Notes: generated by a model not told the origin, from the letters alone. A stretch of DNA of 53,255 nt from Podaxis mareebaensis (GCA_018524725.1 JAEUWP010000627.1:1-53255); one strand, 5' to 3'; counted from the first letter of the stretch, positions 9,951 through 20,749 are shown. Translations and numbers: made by a program.

Positions 9951-10570
9951 ATATTTGGAATACTGCTAGTGGCAGTGTTAGAAGGCTGTCAATCATCTTC
10001 TGAAGTTGGGCTAGCCAGAGTATGGTCACCATTTTTAACCAATTCTCCAGATTTGGGAGGTTCTGGCAAAGGAGCAGTAGATGGTCAATGTGCAAGTTCT
10101 CAGGGGCAGCTAGGACATAGTTTAAATCTGTCTGGAGCTGGTTTACTGATTGCTGCAGGCTGTAGATAGAAGTCAGGCTCAATGGTCCTGATCTTCCAGA
10201 TGATGTTCCCAATATAGGGACCTGCAGGGAGACTGTATGCCAGTTCACAAAGAGCAGTGTCCAGTTTCTTGGATTGTATGATATAATGGCTTTACATAGC
10301 AGTGAACTCATCAAATGCAGACCCAAGGGCATGCAGTAGGTTAATGAGTTTAGGATTCTGGCCATAACCAGACATAAAGTTGCTGGCTGTTCCCTCATGT
10401 AGAAAGACATGCCATAGGGCAGCATCCTCTCTACTGGGTACTTCAGCTTGACTTGGTTGAGATTGTGGCAAAGCTTGGCAGCTTGGGAGAATCTTTCCCT
10501 TTGCCTCAGGCTTCGAAGAGGGAGGGTTTGAGGTTGTAGAGATAGTGTTTTCATTGATAGCAGAGGACAT
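9951..10570 (-). pseudogene. gypsy-2 third ORF (5' part), unknown function
   Basis: It starts at ATG 10570, 14 bases after the pol stop, matching the position of the gypsy-1 third ORF. The N-terminus is Ser/Pro/Glu-rich and disordered; the following blocks YSLPAGPYIGNIIWKI and LQTDLNYVLAAPENL, LLLCQNLPNLENWL match gypsy-1 blocks in order. The two blocks lie in different frames, so there is an indel near 10150. A TAA occurs around 10290. The ORF is cut at 9950 by the LINE B1 5' end. Function is unknown. Confidence 0.65.
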
Positions 10571-10584
10571 TTGTCTAGGGAATG

Positions 10585-13500
10585 TTAGGCAAGTTTCTTC
10601 AATCTTTTATACTCTTGAAGTATTTGTTTGGCATTTTGCAAGTTTTCTTCAGGCTCCCATGAGTCTTCACTTGGTCCATAGCTTTTCTAGCATATGAGAT
10701 ATTCTAAATGCCTTCTACAAGTTCTATGTTTTAGAATTGATTCAATCTTGTATTCTTCTTCTCCTGAGACTAGAATCAGTGGTGGATTCATGTAGTGTTT
10801 TCTGTATATGTTGTTTTTAACAACTGGTGTAAGCAATGAAGCATGAAACTTATTATGAATCTTCCATTTTGCTGGAAGTTTCAATTCATAGGTTACTGGT
10901 GATGTTTGATGAATAATGGTGAAGGGTCCTTCTCTTCTTTGGTTAAGCTTCTTTGAAGCATATAGAAGAGGTAGATTTCAATTGTCTAGCCAGACTTTGT
11001 CTCCAACCTTGAATGGATTCCAAGGTTTGTTCTGTCTAGCTGCCATAGTTCTTCTCATTTGTTCATGTGCTTCAAGTACAGCTTCTCTCATTTGTTCTAG
11101 AGATAAAACCTTTTCATTGACTGATGGAATTTTAGTTTCTTCATCATTGTCTATGAATGTCTTAGGATTATAGCCTAAGATCAACTCATAAGGTGTATTT
11201 GTTCTTCCTGCATGTGGTTTGGTATTATGAATGAATTCAATTATAGGAAGTGCTCTTCTCCATGAGTGTGGATTCTTTGAAGTGTAAACTGCTAGATAGA
11301 ATTCTATTTCTTGATTGTATCATTCTGTTGTACCATCTATTTGTGGATGATAAGCAGTTGACATTGCTAGTTCAATGTTCAATTTCTTGTAGAATTCCTG
11401 CATTGATTGCACTGCAAATCTTGGATCTCAGTCTAAGATAACCTTTGGAGGGGTTCCATATTTGGAAAAGACTTTCTAAATTAGGATTTTGGCAATGTCA
11501 TCTGCAGTGGCAGTCTTCTTTGTAGCTGTTAGAATGATCCCTTTCATAAGTCCATAGTCCACTATGGACAAAATAGCATCAAAGCTGTTATCCAGAGGTA
11601 AGTCTGTGATAAGATCCATTGAGATCTGACTAAAAGGTCTCATGGATGATGGTCCTTTAATTCATTGTAATGGTGGTTTAATAGGGTGTTGATTGATTTG
11701 TACTGTTGGCATGTTGGGCATCCTTTAACATAGTTGTGAACATATGTGTTCATTCCAGGCCAGTAAACTTCTTTCTGAAGTTTTTGTAGTGTATCTCATA
11801 TTCCAGGGTGTCCTGAAGTAGGATGGTCATGTGCAAATTGTAATATTTTGTGTTTGATGTCAGGGTCATCTGGAATTACTATCTTGTTTTAGAATCATAT
11901 GAAATCTTTGTCATCTGTAATAAATCTATCCTGCATTTGGATTTTGGATTTCTTCTTGATGATCTCTTGTTTTAGCTGTTCAGAAAGAAAATTGATAAAC
12001 TTTTCTGATGGAATGGCTATCAAATTTTCATTATTAGTTCCTTCAGGAATCATATCTGGTCTTCTACTAAGTGCATCTGCCAATACATTTTGTTTCCCTG
12101 GAAGATGTTTGATCACATAATTAAATCTAGTCATGTGTAACATCCATCTAGCTTGCTGATGACTAAGTTGTTGTGGTTCTCTCCACCTGATTAGATTCTC
12201 ATGATCTGACCAAATAATCAGCTAATGTGGCAATCCTTCCAAGTAATGTCTCCATTCTTTGAGAGCTTCAATGATAGATAAGAATTCTCTATCAGAAGTA
12301 TGGTAGTTTCTTTCAGCTGGGTTTAGGGCTCTAGAGAAATAAGCTACTGGGTGCTTATCTCTATTTGAGTCTCTCTGTAGTAGTACTGCTCCTATAGCAT
12401 ATGCTGATGTGTTGCATTCTATTTTGAATGGTTGGGTTTCATCTACCATTTGTAGAACAGGGCATTGTAAAAATTGTTGCTTTAGAAGTTCAAAAGCTTT
12501 TTGAGCTTCAGGATTCCATTCAAACTTTGTTTTTCATATGAGTGCATTTAAAGGTTGTGTGATTTGAGCATAGTTCTTAATGAACTTTCTGTAAAAGTTG
12601 CAGAAGCCAATAAACTGTCATACATTCTTTGCTGTTTTTGGAACAGGCCAATTTTCTATTCCTTTTAGCTTGATTTCATCCATTTGTATTGAATCAGGTT
12701 TAATTATGAATCCAAGGTATTCAAGTTGTTGTTTCTTGAATTTGCATTTCTCAGTTTTGAGATAGAGGTCATTTTCATCAAGTATTTTTAGTACTTTGAT
12801 AGTGTAATGATCAAGTTGTTTGATAGTTTTGGCTGAGATGAGAATGTCATCCATGTATATGATAGCTTCATTCTTTGATAGTAAGTCTTGGAAGAGGTGA
12901 TCCATCATAGATTGAAATGTAGCTGGTGAATTAGTCATGCCAAAGAACATGACAGTGGGTTCATATAATCTATTAGGAGTGTAGAATGCTGCCTTCCATT
13001 CATTTCCTCAAATTCAAACATTATTGTATCCTAGATAGACATCTAGTTTGGTGAAGTATTTAGCTCCTTTGAGCTTGTCCATAATTCTTGAGATGTTAGG
13101 AATTGGATGAGCATTCTTAATGGTATGATTATTAATATAGTGATAGTCTTGACAAGGGTGTAAATCTCCTCCTTTCTTTCCTACAAAGAAGAAAGAAGAT
13201 GCCATTGGTGATTGGGATTTATGAATGTATCCCTTTCATAAATTTTTTTCTATAAACTTGTCTAGTTTAGTGTATTCCTGGGGTGTAAGATGGTAGATTG
13301 GCATTCATTTTGGAATGAAGTTCTTGTCTGTCTCGATTTTGTGGTCTCATGGTCATCTTGGTAGCATTCTTTCTGATTTTTCTTTACTGAATACCTTAAG
13401 AAATTTATGAAATTTCTTAGGTACTACTTTTAAAGGATCTGATTCTTTCTTCTTCATTTCCATCTTATTATATAGATCCTGAGATATATTATGTTTAAGG

Positions 13501-13700
13501 TTCATTTCTTCTTTGTCATTAGAATCTGATTCGTTATCTGATTCTTTATCTATATATTGACCAAGGTTGGTAATATAAATTGGCCACTGGCTCCTGAATC
13601 TAGTCAAGTTTTAATTTTATAGGTTCCTGTAGATGTTAGTATTTCAGTTGGAACTTGAAAACATTTTCCTCTTCCTGTATGAAGATCAATGATGTTGAGT
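10585..13700 (-). pseudogene. pol: gypsy-2 Pol: protease, RT, RNase H, integrase, chromodomain; broken
   Basis: Protease LDSGASGQFI (about 13610-13580) keeps its catalytic Asp. RT contains [33 protein letters not shown] and IYMDDILIS (about 12860). RNase H has CNTSAYAIGAVL (about 12415-12380) where ECDAS is usual: the catalytic Asp is Asn at 12413-12411 and the next residue Thr, both explained by CpG to CpA. Integrase has the zinc site GCPTCQQ and core blocks QISMDLITDLP, VILD*DPRFA and the DGTTE Glu. A one-base frameshift separates the zinc site from the core (about 11700). The chromodomain EYKIESILKHR to EDSWEPEENL sits at the end, with TAA at 10587-10585. Most in-frame stops are TGA. Confidence 0.92.
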
Positions 13701-13879
13701 TGATCTTCTGAAGTACTTAAAAAATTTCATCTTCAGAAAATTCTTCAAATTATTCTTCTTCTACTCCATCCTGGATGGCATAGACCATAGCATTTGGATT
13801 GACTTGTCTTTTCTTTCTGGGGATGGTCTTTTTTGATTTTCCTTTGGATATAAAATTATTTCACTTATTCTTTGAGTTG

Positions 13880-14884
13880 TTGTTCCTTCTTGATGGGCAC
13901 TATCTAAAGAAATGTCCCTTCTTTCAACAGAAGAAGCATTCTCTATTCTTGAGTGCTGCTCACTGCTTGTTGGTAAGTATATTATTAATGAGGTGTAGTA
14001 GGGCATTGCTTGTCTCTGATCCACTGTTAGAAACTCCTGGTTTGGATGATTGTACAGCTTGTATTTCTTCTCCTCTGTCTTCTTCTTCTTCTTCTTCAGA
14101 ATGTTTGTCATAGTCTCCATCAGAGAGTCCAAGTTCATTGATGTAGTCAGTGATATGATCAATGTCCAAGACTGGTCAAGGTCATTACAGAACTCTGCCC
14201 AGGTTCATTGCTTGGTGTCTTTTTTATGCATTGAAATATAATCCTATCTCCATGCTGATGCTGCTCCATTGAGTAGAGCAAGGGTGTAGTTGATTTTGGC
14301 AGTGTCATTGGTAATATTATAGGATTTGTAATAGAGTTCAATGAGGGATTTCCAACTTCTGTACTGAGCAGGGTCTCCAAAGAACCATGTAGGCTTTGGG
14401 TACTTGAAGTTTGAGGCAGCTGTTGACATAGTAGTTCCAGAAGGTTGTGTAGGTGAAGGGCTTCTCCTGTTATTTCCAGACCCTCCTGATCCTGATCCTG
14501 TTCCTCTAGTTGTTGGATTTCTTGGATTTGATCTGCTAGCTTGTCCACTTGGGTAATTAGATTTTATTTGTAGTACTGTTGTTGTTGAAAGGGTAGTGAA
14601 CTGAGATCCAGTCCCTGGTACTGTCAAAGTAACTGTCATTGGATTTCCAAATATTCTGTTTGGTGTACTTCAGATGAAGATTCAGTACTTTTTCCTTTCT
14701 CTTTAGTTGAGATATTAAATCTGGCAAGGTCATCTGTAACTTCTTCAATGCTAGGTTGTCTTGTGATTAGTTGCAGTGAGTTAAGGAAAGATGCAAGTCC
14801 TGTGAAGGGATTTGCTGTTTGTCTTTGCCTTTCTTGTGTTTGAGATTCTACTGCATATTCTTCATTGAGTCTTCTTTGGATCAA
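13880..14884 (-). pseudogene. gag: gypsy-2 Gag, internally deleted and frameshifted
   Basis: From about 14884: a disordered N-terminal part (FTGLASFLNSLQLITRQ), then in another frame a Gly/Ser/Pro linker and a capsid-like start KPTWFFGDPAQYRSWK with YTLALLNGAASAWR. After TWAEFCNDLDQSW the frame jumps straight to MDIDHITDYINELG (14169) and an acidic run, so the centre of Gag present in gypsy-1 is missing here. A zinc knuckle follows, CFFC*KKGHFFR*C (about 13945-13900), with two TGA codons at presumed Arg positions. Confidence 0.8.
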
Positions 14885-15447
14885 TCCTTCAAAGAATTGG
14901 GGTCTTTTGTATGAGTCTTGGTAGTACCACTCTCATGATGTGGGATCTTTGAAGACTGTTCCTCTGGTTGGACTTTGGAACTTGATTGGGGTCACAATTT
15001 TGAATCCAGTTTTACTAAGGTAGAAGTGAGTTTCTTTACTCCTTCCAGTTTGACAACTTTATTTCTTTTCAATAATAGATCCTCTTTCCCTCACAACTGA
15101 GTGTCTATGGTAATACCTCTTCTCAGTGGTACTTTCAATGAAGATCTATGTCCCAACAGATTTATAGCTCTGTATAAGCATAATCACTTCTTTATTATGA
15201 GTGTGATTCCCTTCACTCATCAAAATTTCCTCCAGAATCAAAGTTCTGTCAAGGAATTTCCTCTAGATTGTGGGATGGCAATCCTCAACTAATCTGCACT
15301 AGTTGGCAATACATGCCTACTCTCTTTCTAATGCTAGCTTCAGAAACTAGGACCCAAAGCTAAAGCACTAGCTGCTCAAGTAGGGCTCCTTTATTGATCA
15401 ATGCTGAGCAGTTGAGACAAGATAACAACTCTGTGCTATAGAGAAGG
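14885..15447 (-). other. Untranslated leader of gypsy-2
   Basis: The stretch lies between the priming site and gag. No convincing reading frame or RNA gene is visible. Confidence 0.5.
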
Positions 15448-15460
15448 ATCATTTCTACTT
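15448..15460 (-). other. Putative self-priming primer-binding site of gypsy-2
   Basis: Two bases inside the 5' LTR end, the sense strand reads AAGTAGAAATGAT. It is perfectly complementary over 13 bases to ATCATTTCTACTT inside the same LTR (sense strand, 15756-15744). The solo LTR2 at 48203-48916 keeps ATCATTTCTACTTA, 14 bases complementary when the next base is counted. No TGG-type tRNA primer site is seen after the LTR. Tf1/sushi elements are known to prime from the first bases of their own transcript paired with such a site. This implies transcription starting near 15756. Confidence 0.6.
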
Positions 15461-15462
15461 AA

Positions 15463-16176
15463 TGTTATAGTAAGGCTGCTTTGGTCTGTGAAGAGGCCCT
15501 ATATGTATCTGCAGATCATATCAAAGGAGACTTCTCATGTACTAACAGATGAGTTACCTTTAAGTAATGACAATACTCAGTAAAGTCAAAGTGTTCAAGA
15601 TAACTTCAATGTAGTTGCACAATATATCTACTTCCTCAATAGAATGTCTCAAAGCAACTTAGAGAGTGATAAAGATTTTAAGCACAACTTAAATCATATC
15701 ACTTATAGTTGATAAAGACTTCTATTTGAGTCTCCACCTAACCAAGTAGAAATGATGCTTTCTACTTGTTAGCTGTTGACAGCTTATATACCTATGGATA
15801 GTGTATCTAAGTATATCTATTGTGATGTATTCTAAGAAGTTGTCTAGTCTATCAGTCTTCTTCCAGGTACTGACGCTCAACTTAGAGATTGACTCAGAAC
15901 TGGAAAGAAGCTTAATTTACTATAGATAGTTTAGATAGACTTCTTTATAAAAAGTTCTTTATCAAAGAAGTATTCTTTCTAAAGATAGATGAGAAAGCTT
16001 ATCAATCTATAAATGTCATACAACTTTATAATTACATAATCAATCCAGTTAATACTTGAAAGTCATAGAATGAAACAAATAGAGTGAAGACTAAAGCTTT
16101 CAGATAAAACAATGATAAATAAATCTGATAATCAAATTTAGTAAATGTATAGTGAACATTTATTAAGTTCATAACA
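15463..16176 (-). repeat. 5' LTR of gypsy-2 (LTR2 family, 714 bp)
   Basis: In sense it starts TGTTATGAACTT (16176) and ends ACTATAACA (15463). Termini are TGTTA/TAACA. The solo copy at 48203-48916 has exactly the same length, 714 bp, which fixes both ends. CATGT (16177-16181) is the expected 5-bp flank. Confidence 0.93.
16032..16172 (-). CDS. Short hydrophobic LTR2-encoded ORF
   Basis: The frame starts at the ATG at LTR position 5 and ends at TAA: 46 codons, rich in Phe, Leu, Tyr and Ile, with a stretch resembling a membrane helix (LSLFYLKALVFTLFVSFY). The solo LTR2 copy (48207-48347) keeps the same frame with two residue changes. The region is T-rich, so hydrophobicity may be a composition effect. 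The ATG may have arisen from ACG. Confidence 0.35.
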   Translation of the reverse strand: MNLINVHYTFTKFDYQIYLSLFYLKALVFTLFVSFYDFQVLTGLIM

Positions 16177-17263
16177 CATGTGGATAAAAACCTCCAAACT
16201 TGGATCAGGGTTTCCCCCCTATTTTTTGGGGTCCTCCTGGCTCTCAATCTAAGCCTTCAGATGATCAATGCCATACAAACCCCCTTTTTCTTGTCTTGGT
16301 CCCTTTTGTCCACACACCTTGCTTAGACATGTCCTTTGATATAGACTAGGACCCCCAAAAATTGGGGGGTATCCCTGATTAAATTTGGATAGAAATATGA
16401 GGATTTCTCAGAAACTCCCCACACATTTTCAGATAGAAATTGCAGAACTTTGGGTTGAATCCCTCTTTTCAGTTCTAGATAAAACCTTGGTCTCCAGAGG
16501 GTACCCTATTCAAATGTAGATAAATTTTCCTATGTGGGTGGGCACCAGCTGTAGTGGGCAGGACCCAGGTCCAAATGTTGGTCCTCTGTTCTGAAACATA
16601 GCTGCTAGCTGCTCATTACAGACAGTGCAAATTCCATTTCATCCTACTCATGGGCATTATTTACTGTTTTGAAGTCTACTCCCATTGAAGCACCTACTAC
16701 TCACAGGATTTCTCATGATTGCCTTTGAAAACCTTTAGAGTAAGCTTATGCTTAGACAGGCTATGATGAAAGAGCTTCACTAGCAGTTGAACTAGAACAC
16801 TACTCTCACATTATTTTATCTACAGCATCATTCTGATTTGTATTCAGGCAAAAAAAAAAAAGTGGTTTGTACACTGCCTAAGAGCAAAAAATCAGCACTA
16901 GGTCCTTAACTGCCTGGACCCTCTTGTAAAATCTGGATAAAACATGGGTGGCTGGGGAACCCTAATTTTTTCCTGGATAAAAATCTCAAAACTTTGTGTG
17001 GATAAAAACCTCCAAACTCAGATCAGTGTTCCCCCCTATTTTCAGGAGTCCTTATAGACTGTCCTTTCAGACACACTTCTTTCTCCATTCACCTTTGTCC
17101 TTTCATGACTCTTAGAGTAGGAAACCTTTATATTTGTCCTTAGTAGATAGACTCCCTCAGTTCTCACTTGTGTATGACAAGAGGCTGAGGTGAGTTAATT
17201 ACATGTCTTGTACCTTTTTCTATGTTACTCACTATGTCATAGATGTTATCTCTGTTTCTTACA
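16177..17263. repeat. Non-coding tract with degenerate GGATAAAA-type repeats; right end probably copia 5' LTR
   Basis: No coding frame is visible. A ~50-bp unit (TGGATAAAAACCTCCAAACT, then GATCAG and CCCCCCTATTTT) occurs at about 16181 and again at about 16998. Weaker versions (GATARAA followed 20-30 bases later by a C-run) occur near 16386, 16431, 16481, 16520, 16931 and 16973. An inverted repeat CCCCCAA/TTGGGGG lies near 16352-16368 and an A12 run near 16850. The right edge, ...CTTACA at 17263, is directly followed by a copia-like primer site, so the last few hundred bases may be a copia LTR whose start I cannot fix. Confidence 0.45.
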
Positions 17264-17279
17264 GGTTATGGGTCTTAGC
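17264..17279 (+). other. Copia-type primer-binding site
   Basis: GGTTATGGGTCTTAGC resembles the GGTTATGGGCCCAGTC site of Drosophila copia, which pairs with an internal half of initiator tRNA-Met. It lies 52 bases before a copia gag start, and a CTTACA end precedes it, as expected for an LTR end. Confidence 0.5.
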
Positions 17280-17330
17280 TGTTGTTAACCCACTCAGAAA
17301 GTATCTCTTTATTGTACCTGTACTGTTTCC

Positions 17331-17940
17331 ATGTCTGCCCCTGCTGCTACTTCCTGTGCTACCAATGTCCTTCCATTAAGTATACCAAAGCTCAACTTGA
17401 CTAGTTTGAATTGGGCAATATTCTCACACTATTTCATCTCTAAAGTTGAACTCAAAGGCCTCTGGAGCCACTTTGATGGAACTATAAAGTGCCCTGTCCT
17501 ACTGAAGGCCATCCCCTCCACCTCAATGCCAAGTTCTCCATCCACCACCCCTGCCTTGAATGCTAGTTCCTTGCAAGATGCTAAATCTCAGGCTGCTTCC
17601 TCAATTTTGACAGCTACCACTACTCCTGCACAAACTACCCTCTAGTCACCCCTGAAATAGTTGCTGGATGGGACCAGAATAAGTGGGTTGTGAGATCACT
17701 TCTATTCCAAAAGATTCCTGATTACACCCTCATGAACTTCACATAATGTGCCAATGTGAAAGAGATGTGGGATGTCATAGTATAAGAATACACCTACAAA
17801 GGTGCATTCTCACAATCCTGTCTCAGGTGTGATTTCATGGCATCTGTACAGGACAAGGATCACCTACTCACCCTTACTACAAGGATAGGCTCTGGCTTAG
17901 ATGCTGCTTAGCCAAAGAAGAAACTTTGTAACACCTATAT
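17331..17940 (+). pseudogene. gag: Ty1/copia Gag N-terminal fragment
   Basis: ATG 17331 begins a Ser/Thr/Pro/Ala-rich product with the copia Gag signature IPKLNLTSLNWAIF and GLWSHFDGT (about 17385-17490). At about 17640 the frame shifts, and VAGWDQNKWV, KEMWDVIV and EYTYKGAFSQSCLR follow, all typical of the UBN2-type Gag domain. Stops interrupt it. The fragment ends where LINE sequence begins (about 17940). No copia pol is present in the window. Confidence 0.75.
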
Positions 17941-17944
17941 TCAA

Positions 17945-18525
17945 AGATGTTTCTATATTATGTCTTTAGGAACCCCTTATTCAATTCATTCAGAACATTT
18001 CATCCACAGAGAACTCTGAAGGAGATCACTCTGTGGACCTCTAATTCACAAGGACTGGCATCTCTTGATTGATTCATCTATCATTCATCCATAAACCTTG
18101 ATGTTTGTTAGAAACACATTTTCTTCTTTCTGACCTGTTATTCATTTGAACATCATTTCTTCACCTGATTTTCAAAAATTTTCCCTGTCAATGCCCAATA
18201 AACATTATCCTGTCAACTACTATTTTGAGTCATTAGGTGACTCATCTATTAATTGCTTAGGATCATGTATTAACTGTTTCCCTTCAAACATATGCACAAG
18301 GGGAGACTTCAACACTCATTCTCCAGACTGGAGTCCTGACATCCACCACTATTCTGCAAGAGCAGATCATCTAATTGATATCATGGATACATTAAGTCTC
18401 ACTTGCTCAACCCCACTAATCCATCTCACATGCACTTCCCTCATGACCCAACAAAACACTATACTATCATTGATTTGATCTTCACTCATTCAGATGATAA
18501 TCTACCTACTCCAACTCACATCATA
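17945..18525 (+). pseudogene. LINE ORF2 endonuclease fragment
   Basis: It matches the endonuclease part of ORF2 in P1/P2: an EPxxxxIxNISSTENSEGD block (about 17970), FNTHSPDW (about 18310) with the GDFN-type catalytic stretch, then HYSARADHLIDIMDTL. It is truncated on both sides and has neither poly(A) nor target duplication, so it is a decayed relic joined to the copia piece. Confidence 0.7.
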
Positions 18526-18900
18526 TAAGGGCTGAGCCCTTACTGTCATGAATTTCTTTGTTAATGTTATCTTGAGTCACTCATTAAATATTTATTGTTT
18601 GATTTCTTGTCTGTTTTTGACATTGATAGATTACTCAATCCATCAATTATACAATCCTTATAATCCTTGTTGTCAGCTGTCATTAGGACAGCTGACCTTA
18701 TACCACCACATTGTAGTACACCCAATACATTGAGCTTATTGTACTTCAGTGTGAATGTAAGGTTGTGAGCTCTAAGTAAGCCCTCATAGGCTTACACTTT
18801 TTTACAATACCCTGCACTTGGGCACATACTAAGTGAACCCATTAAATGCAACTATTATGCTTAAAGTCTAAAGCAAAATCCTCTTGTCATCACTCATTCA
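18526..18900. other. Non-coding interval with two short palindromes
   Basis: There is a near-perfect palindrome TAAGGGCTGAGCCCTTA at about 18528-18544. A stem GTCAGCTGTC / GACAGCTGAC with loop ATTAG lies at 18672-18696. Otherwise it is AT-rich with no recognisable gene. It could be the promoter side of the ORF at 18901 or an unrecognised element end. Confidence 0.4.
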
Positions 18901-19848
18901 ATGGCCTCACAACAGAATCATCCCCCAGGACACTATGATGTGTCTGAAGACATGCAACTGCAATTTGATGTGACAATGTGTGACATGAGCATACAAGACA
19001 CATACACACCACCTACACCCCCTTCTCCATCAATCCCCTCACCAAACAATGAACTGATCTCCTCCATCCCCTTCCCTATACACCCAGCAGACATGTCAGC
19101 TCATGACTCATCCACCACCAGCAAGGAAGCTCTAGAGGAGCTTCCTCTCTTTCCAGAACTTGAACTAAAGTGTCCCCTCACAATGTGCCCTGCATCACCA
19201 AGCACAACACACCAGTCCAATAGTTCACATTCTGAACCATCAATACCTGAATTCCTGCCTCCTGCCCTTAATGACATGGTCTCCTTAGAAGACCAAGTCA
19301 ACTCCATATTCACAGACTATGGCATTATTAAATGCTAATGCAAATACCAAATGTTGGTGTATACTGAAACAATCATAGCAGAGTCATATAGGGAAACTGA
19401 CTCACCAATAGACATCAGTTCCAACTGATTCTGCACCATATATATCAAAGCTTTAACAAAGCTTTGCATGGCCTACCCAAAGGCCCAAGCTATGAAGGTC
19501 AAACAAACTGACCTTATGCTGATGCATAACATATATAAAATGCAACCCACTCAATTATACCTCAAGCACATTCTCAACTCCACTAATAATGGGATCACTT
19601 TTGATCCCCTCCATGTCAAGATTGATGAGGTAATTGAGAGGGCAGAGCAACACCCCATACACAAGCACTATTGTCAATGCAATCAAGGCAATGACAATGG
19701 ACCACCAGCAACCCCTCAACTACATCCATGTCTTCCATCTCCAGCACCAACTGTGCTACTGAGTACTACCCAAGCTATGGTGCATTTACATGTGCTCAGG
19801 CAACCAGGGGAAACAGATCAAGTATACAACAAGTGCCTCAGTGTGTAA
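18901..19848 (+). pseudogene. Unrecognised ORF, interrupted by two stops
   Basis: One frame from ATG 18901 to TAA near 19848 (about 315 codons) with TAA at about 19336 and TGA at about 19426. The N-terminal half is Ser/Pro/Asp-rich and disordered. The C-terminal half is ordered and basic (KVKQTDLMLMHNIYKMQ, KIDEVIERAEQHPIHKH), then Gln/Pro/His-rich with CQCNQ. I recognise no family. It may be an N-terminal Gag-like ORF of another retroelement or a host pseudogene. It ends 28 bases before the LTR3 at 19877. Confidence 0.4.
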
Positions 19849-19876
19849 TGATGACATGCACAAGGGTATGGCCTCA

Positions 19877-20692
19877 TGTTACAAGGTTTCTTCTTTGGCT
19901 CAATGATGCCTAAGTTGGGGCCTATCCTTGTAAAGGGGTGAGCAGAGATGCTTGTCCCATATGGGTCTGAAGCAGCTGCTCAATTTAACCTTGGGTGGCT
20001 GTTCATGTTGTACTTTAAGCAGTGAACTTGTGTAGATTGCACACTCCATAGGACAGACATTGACAAGAAGCCAGAGAGGATACTTGGACAAGGGCAAAGA
20101 GTTGTAGAGTTTAACAAGTTACTGGTTCACTCATGAGAGAGGAGGTAACACACATTAAGAGGAGGTGGGTAACACTCATTAAGATTAGACTTGGCTAATC
20201 TACAAGTTTGGGCACTGTACATATACAAGTCCAGATGACTACTTAAGAAAGTAGATCAAATGTAACATATAAGGTGAACTAGAGGAGGGAAACATATAAT
20301 AGGAAAGCATGAGGCATAAGGCATATGGAAGGAGGGCATAAAGCATATGGGCATATGGGTGAAAGTCTGCCAGGGTGAACATATTTGATGCAACACAAAT
20401 ACAACAGAAAGGTTGAATCTTAACCTAGTCCTAAGAATAGAAAATGTCTAAAGATAGGAATGATAAGTTTAGCATTCATCACAAGTTGTCATCACAAGGG
20501 AAGTATACTCCATGATACCAACATGCTTCATCCACTTTCTCACACATCTCCCAATCCAGTGTCTGCCTAAGTTCTGTCATCTTTTGCCAGAGACTTACCA
20601 TTATACACTTCATCAGGTCCCATTCCTCAAATGGTAGTTCCTCAGTCTCCTCGGTCTCCTCAGTGGTCTCAGAGTCTACAATATTTGTAACA
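19877..20692 (-). repeat. Solo LTR, LTR3 family (816 bp), no target duplication
   Basis: In sense (minus) it starts TGTTACAAATATTG (20692) and ends CCTTGTAACA (19877). It is homologous to the LTR at 44280-45054. Orientation is taken from the TGTTAYGAA-type start shared with LTR1 and LTR2. Flanks CCTCA (left) and TGATC (right) do not match, so the two sides were probably brought together by recombination between LTRs. Confidence 0.85.
20479..20688 (-). CDS. Short acidic LTR3-encoded ORF, copy 1
   Basis: Open for 70 codons from the LTR 5' end to TGA 20481-20479. It contains an acidic TEETEETEE run and the block LDWEMCEKVDEACWYHGVYF. The copy at 45050-44841 has the same length and the same block. 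In this copy the codon at LTR position 5 is ACA instead of ATG, so it has no start of its own and would need an upstream frame. Confidence 0.35.
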   Translation of the reverse strand, partial: TNIVDSETTEETEETEELPFEEWDLMKCIMVSLWQKMTELRQTLDWEMCEKVDEACWYHGVYFPCDDNL

Positions 20693-20749
20693 TGATCCCC
20701 TTCATTAGGTCAAGTGTCCTCACTCTTTTTTTTTTTTTTTTTTTTTTTT

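Larger units (their letters stand above)
9951..16176 (-). mobile_element. Ty3/gypsy chromodomain retrotransposon (gypsy-2), 3' part missing
   Basis: On minus: 5' LTR (16176-15463), priming site (15460-15448), leader, gag, pol with terminal chromodomain, third ORF. It ends inside the third ORF at B1 (9950); the rest and the 3' LTR are not in the window. The architecture equals gypsy-1, but LTRs and proteins are diverged, so it is a second family. Gag carries an internal deletion, integrase a frameshift, and TGA stops are scattered throughout. Confidence 0.92.

Noticed and set aside
16179..17020. The ~50-bp repeat pair as a short LTR pair
   Set aside because: No TG...CA ends, primer site or internal coding sequence lie between the two copies, and further weak copies exist.
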